Assembly: GCA_947623455.1 (NCBI GenBank)
Contig: OX392527.1
Location: 48,962,401-49,026,400, forward strand
DNA length: 64,000 bases
Direction of reading: 5' to 3'
Origin: Mimachlamys varia
Taxonomy: Eukaryota > Mollusca > Bivalvia > Pectinida > Pectinidae
In this document: positions 60,956 through 64,000 of the stretch, in pieces
How positions within the stretch are numbered: the first letter of the stretch is position 1
Layout: each line of letters starts with the position of its first letter
Notes under the pieces: generated by a model
What the model saw: only the letters and a program-made list of their open reading frames with translations
What the model was told of the DNA's origin: nothing
Database searches by the model: none
Position numbers and translations under genes: made by a program

Positions 60956-61909
60956 AGGATCTGTGACGATACATCGAATGTGAATGGTCTTATACGGCTT
61001 TATATGTCCAACCATGTACATTATTAGTCAGTGCTCGAGGACTAACGGCAATGTGTTGATCAGATCCCGGGTCTCTCCCTGTTGTACAGTTATTGAGGGC
61101 ACAATACAGTTGGTTAACCAGTTAAAGCATTACATATATAGAGAGAAAGATAGGCCTCCTTGATATATATGTTATCAATATTGATCAGAACACTTCAATC
61201 AAATAATTAGTCAAATATAATGTTTGAATATATACCGAGACGTGCAATCATATATATTTAGATGTTTAAGTGAATTATTTATGATTATTCTGTAAGATAC
61301 TTTTTTGTCGAAGATGCATTTTTCATTACATGCTATTCGCTGAACAAAGTTAGAAATAGCCCGGGTGCAGGCCGGGTTACGTAATCAAACGTGATCAGGT
61401 TTAAAGGTTCGTTCCTTTGATCTGACGGTGCTAATCTCGCAAAATCTCGCGATACAGAGAACCACTCGTGACATCCTTGTCTGTGCGGGAGTGTCGTGTC
61501 GTTATAACACAGACGCGCTGTCCACGGTACGTATTGGTTCATTAAGCGACATCATGCTGGTAGCGAAGCGGTCGGGGAAAGACTGCGAATTCACAGCAGA
61601 GATTTTTTAACGATATTCAGACGAAAATTAAATAGGATTACAATTTTTAAGTCTCTTTTTGTTCAAAGCAGGTCTTTACTTATGTCTCGAGTTGAAACAC
61701 TTTATAGCTAATGCTGATGTTAAAATTTCAAAGGATAGCGACACCAAGATACTGCAATCCGTTTAATATGTTCAATATCAAGCAGCACATCGAGTTTATT
61801 CCTAACTCAAATAACATTTGCCGACTCAAACCAGAATGGTTGCCTTCAGTCTATATCAAGCAAATATATTCGTAATAGCAGTACTTCCAAGGTTATGAAA
61901 TTGAAAATC

Positions 61910-62155
61910 AATATGACGTCATGTTATGAGCTTTATAGTTAGGTTGACGTCATATATGCTATGTACATGATACTCAAGCTGACATCATGCATGAACTTTA
62001 CCTGACACTTAAAGTGACGTCTTGCATGCTATGAATATTACAGTCAGTGTGACGTCACGCATGATATATTCTTGACACCAAAGCTGACATCACGGACCTG
62101 ACGCTTTACATGGCGTCATATATGCTAGAAGCATTAAATTCAGATTGACGTCATA
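61910..62155 (+). repeat. 35-bp-phased array of CRE-like sites
   Basis: TGACGTCA or one-base variants begin at 61914, 61945, 61980, 62015, 62050, 62085, 62111 (TGGCGTCA) and 62146. Spacings are 31, 35, 35, 35, 35, 26 and 35. Most are followed by a GCATG(A/C) or TATGCTA segment. The sequence between sites is much more diverged. CREB/ATF proteins bind this palindrome; whether any binds here is unknown. Confidence 0.8.
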
Positions 62156-62222
62156 TTACATGTCACAGACCAGTTTAAGCTAATTCACTTTGAAATGTAT
62201 ATGAACATGTACCAAAGCTATA

Positions 62223-62435
62223 AGGTTGGTCGAGTGGTGCAATGAATATCACCAAGGCAGCCGGGGTTCGATTCCCCGACCGGACGTGAAAAGGTATGGG
62301 GTCACCTGGGTTTTCTCTGGGTTCGCCGTTTTCCTCCCACAATAAGACTCCTCGCGCTAACATCCAGGCCAACAAGAGTGATTAATATAAGTTGGACAAC
62401 TTGTTTCAAAATTTCATAATTGTTAATTATTCGCT
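62223..62435 (+). mobile_element. tRNA-headed SINE, family B
   Basis: Head TTGGTCGAGTGGTGCAATGA and GCCGGGGTTCGATTCCCCG, body CACCTGGGTTTTCTCTGGGT and GTTTTCCTCCCAC, tail AACATCCAGGCCAACAAGAG then TATAAGTTGGACAACTTG. Box B is intact; box A has lost bases. Confidence 0.75.
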
Positions 62436-64000
62436 ACCCTACCCTACCTCCGCCCCATCCCAATTCGGATTCAATATCTAAGGAGGATGGTTTTTTTTTA
62501 AATAACTAATGCCAAATTGGAAGAAAGAAATACTTAATACATCATAGCGGCGACGTTAGAGCTCAACCCTATGACTCTGAAGCAATATAAGGATAGCAGG
62601 ATTGTGTAACCAATATCGATTTCAGAGGGATACTATATACCTACAGGCATGTCACACTGTGCTGCCACAAAGCGCGTCCAGAGTCACGTGACACGTCCTT
62701 ACTCCGTTATAAATTCACCTGTCGTGCCATATCGACTAACAAACAGGATTAATATAAAAAAATGAATGATAAAACTTCCAAGAATAAAATTAACAGCAGA
62801 TAACAGTTTCATAAATAGCTCATCATTTCAGATGTAATTATCGTTTCTGCAATTTACTGATGTGTTGTGCTCGATCTTCTTGCGAAATCGTGACAATAAA
62901 CAAACAACATGGCGGAAGCGACCACTTAGGTACAAATAGCAATGTCAGCATACATAAAACTTTGGGTTAGATTAAAGTGCAAAGTCAAGCCACATCAGTC
63001 ATCAACTGACGAAAAAATACGAACATAACAACAAAATCTTTATAAAGACAAGAAATAAATTACTTGGCGCATAGCATCACGTATTAGAAGGCTGAATTTT
63101 GATTTAGATATCTGTTAGATGAAATTAATTTGAATTCTGTGTAAAAATAAAAATTAAAAATTACGAAATTGTAGAGCCCTAGCGTGTGTATGTTATGTGG
63201 TATAGTATTTCAACATAGATGTTACAGGCTAAATTCGTGATACAAAAGTTAAACTTGTATTTAATTAAACATGAAAGCGTTTAAAAAATAATTTCTACTT
63301 GACGTTTAACTAGGAAGTTGATGCTTTTTATCAATAAACTTTCTATCTTGCCATCATTTTATGAGCTAAGTTAATTAGTTTTGTTCTCAAAGGAGAAGTG
63401 TAGAATTCGAACATTATATTACACAGATAGTAAGAACATGAACAGGCGATTTTTCTTGAACCGGAAGTAGATGTTACACGAAAGCAAACATTTCCGGCCG
63501 AGTTAGAGTCACTCTACGGATACTATTTATGTGTAGGAGGAAATGTGGAGGATGGAACGGATAATTGCAGGCGAGCCACAGACAATACTGCCTCGACTAA
63601 TTGTCCATCTGGAATAGCCGGAATAAAGTCCCCGAGACTTGCCGAGTAACATTTTCGGATATGAAATATTCAGGTAATTGAATAGTAGGAATTGAGTTTG
63701 GATGATGATTGGCTGCCATTTGGAGTTTTGTCTCGGCGGAATGCTTTTGCAAGCCCCGCAACAATACTTGTAAAATCTAGTGCGCCTTTGGACACATTTT
63801 TGAGTTACAAGCGTTTATAGAACCAAGATCGATCAATCTCATTGTCACCTAATAAGTTTGACTTCGGTGACGGTCCTGCACTGACTAGACACGTGCGCCC
63901 TGGTGTGCCAGTTGTGTCTGCCGTGACTCATTATTTACGTCTGAAATGAAAACCTCGCCTGATCATATATACTCGTTAACGATTTACCAACAAATTGTAA
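62436..64000. other. Intergenic to window end, no gene established
   Basis: An E-box-like GTCACGTGAC lies at about 62682-62691 and ACATGGCGGAAGCG at 62907-62920 (YY1/ETS-like). A stop-to-stop frame of ~70 codons near 63432-63648 has no recognisable domain. A gene could begin beyond the window. Confidence 0.3.

Noticed and set aside
63432..63648. Stop-to-stop frame of about 70 codons with TDNCRRATDNTASTNCPSG
   Set aside because: No ATG, no defined splice sites, no recognised domain; within chance for this length.

Overview
The window looks like intron-rich, AT-rich animal genomic DNA, most likely from a bivalve or related lophotrochozoan. The grounds are GT-AG introns in a PBLD-type gene, tRNA-headed SINEs whose body resembles the molluscan/metazoan Meta-SINEs, many short TIR elements (MITEs), a 5'-truncated LINE with poly(A), and very long low-complexity arrays. 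There are no operons, ribosome binding sites or CRISPR arrays. The species assignment is inference.

Only two host protein genes are well supported. At 1790-3727 (minus) a single exon encodes a secreted or membrane-tethered VIT + vWA protein of the inter-alpha-trypsin-inhibitor heavy-chain type. At 10554-17889 (plus) nine exons can be joined exactly, with consistent phases and GT-AG junctions, into a 299-residue PhzF/PBLD-family protein. One further 101-codon open stretch (33374-33679) with a C-run-encoded polyproline is a weak candidate exon. Nearly all other short ORFs look like chance or repeat-derived frames.

Layout: 0.26-0.75 kb long imperfect palindrome; 1.8-3.7 kb VIT/vWA gene; 4.4-5.4 kb MITEs; 5.85-9.45 kb a foldback element split by a LINE with a 28-bp target-site duplication; 10.5-17.9 kb PBLD gene with introns full of SINEs, minisatellites and a broken partial copy of exon 4; 18.1-19.0 kb two MITEs just 3' of the gene; 22.0-22.4 kb degenerate 60-bp repeat; 24.3-29.1 kb a 4.8-kb satellite of 17-bp units; 30.9-44.3 kb a mosaic of dispersed repeats, a perfect 28-bp hairpin, SINEs and MITEs; 44.3-53.9 kb mostly unique AT-rich sequence with one clear MITE; 53.9-54.3 kb 78-bp tandem repeat; 56.3-59.2 kb dispersed repeats and a rearranged SINE; 59.8-62.2 kb a cluster of palindromes, a ~21-bp repeat and a 35-bp-phased array of CRE-like TGACGTCA sites; 62.2-64 kb a SINE and unique sequence.

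I did not find a convincing new multi-gene system. The strongest structural observations are the nested LINE-in-foldback with many AGGGTCA half-sites, the 35-bp-phased CRE-like array, and the 17-bp satellite that is largely stop-free on its minus strand in all three frames.
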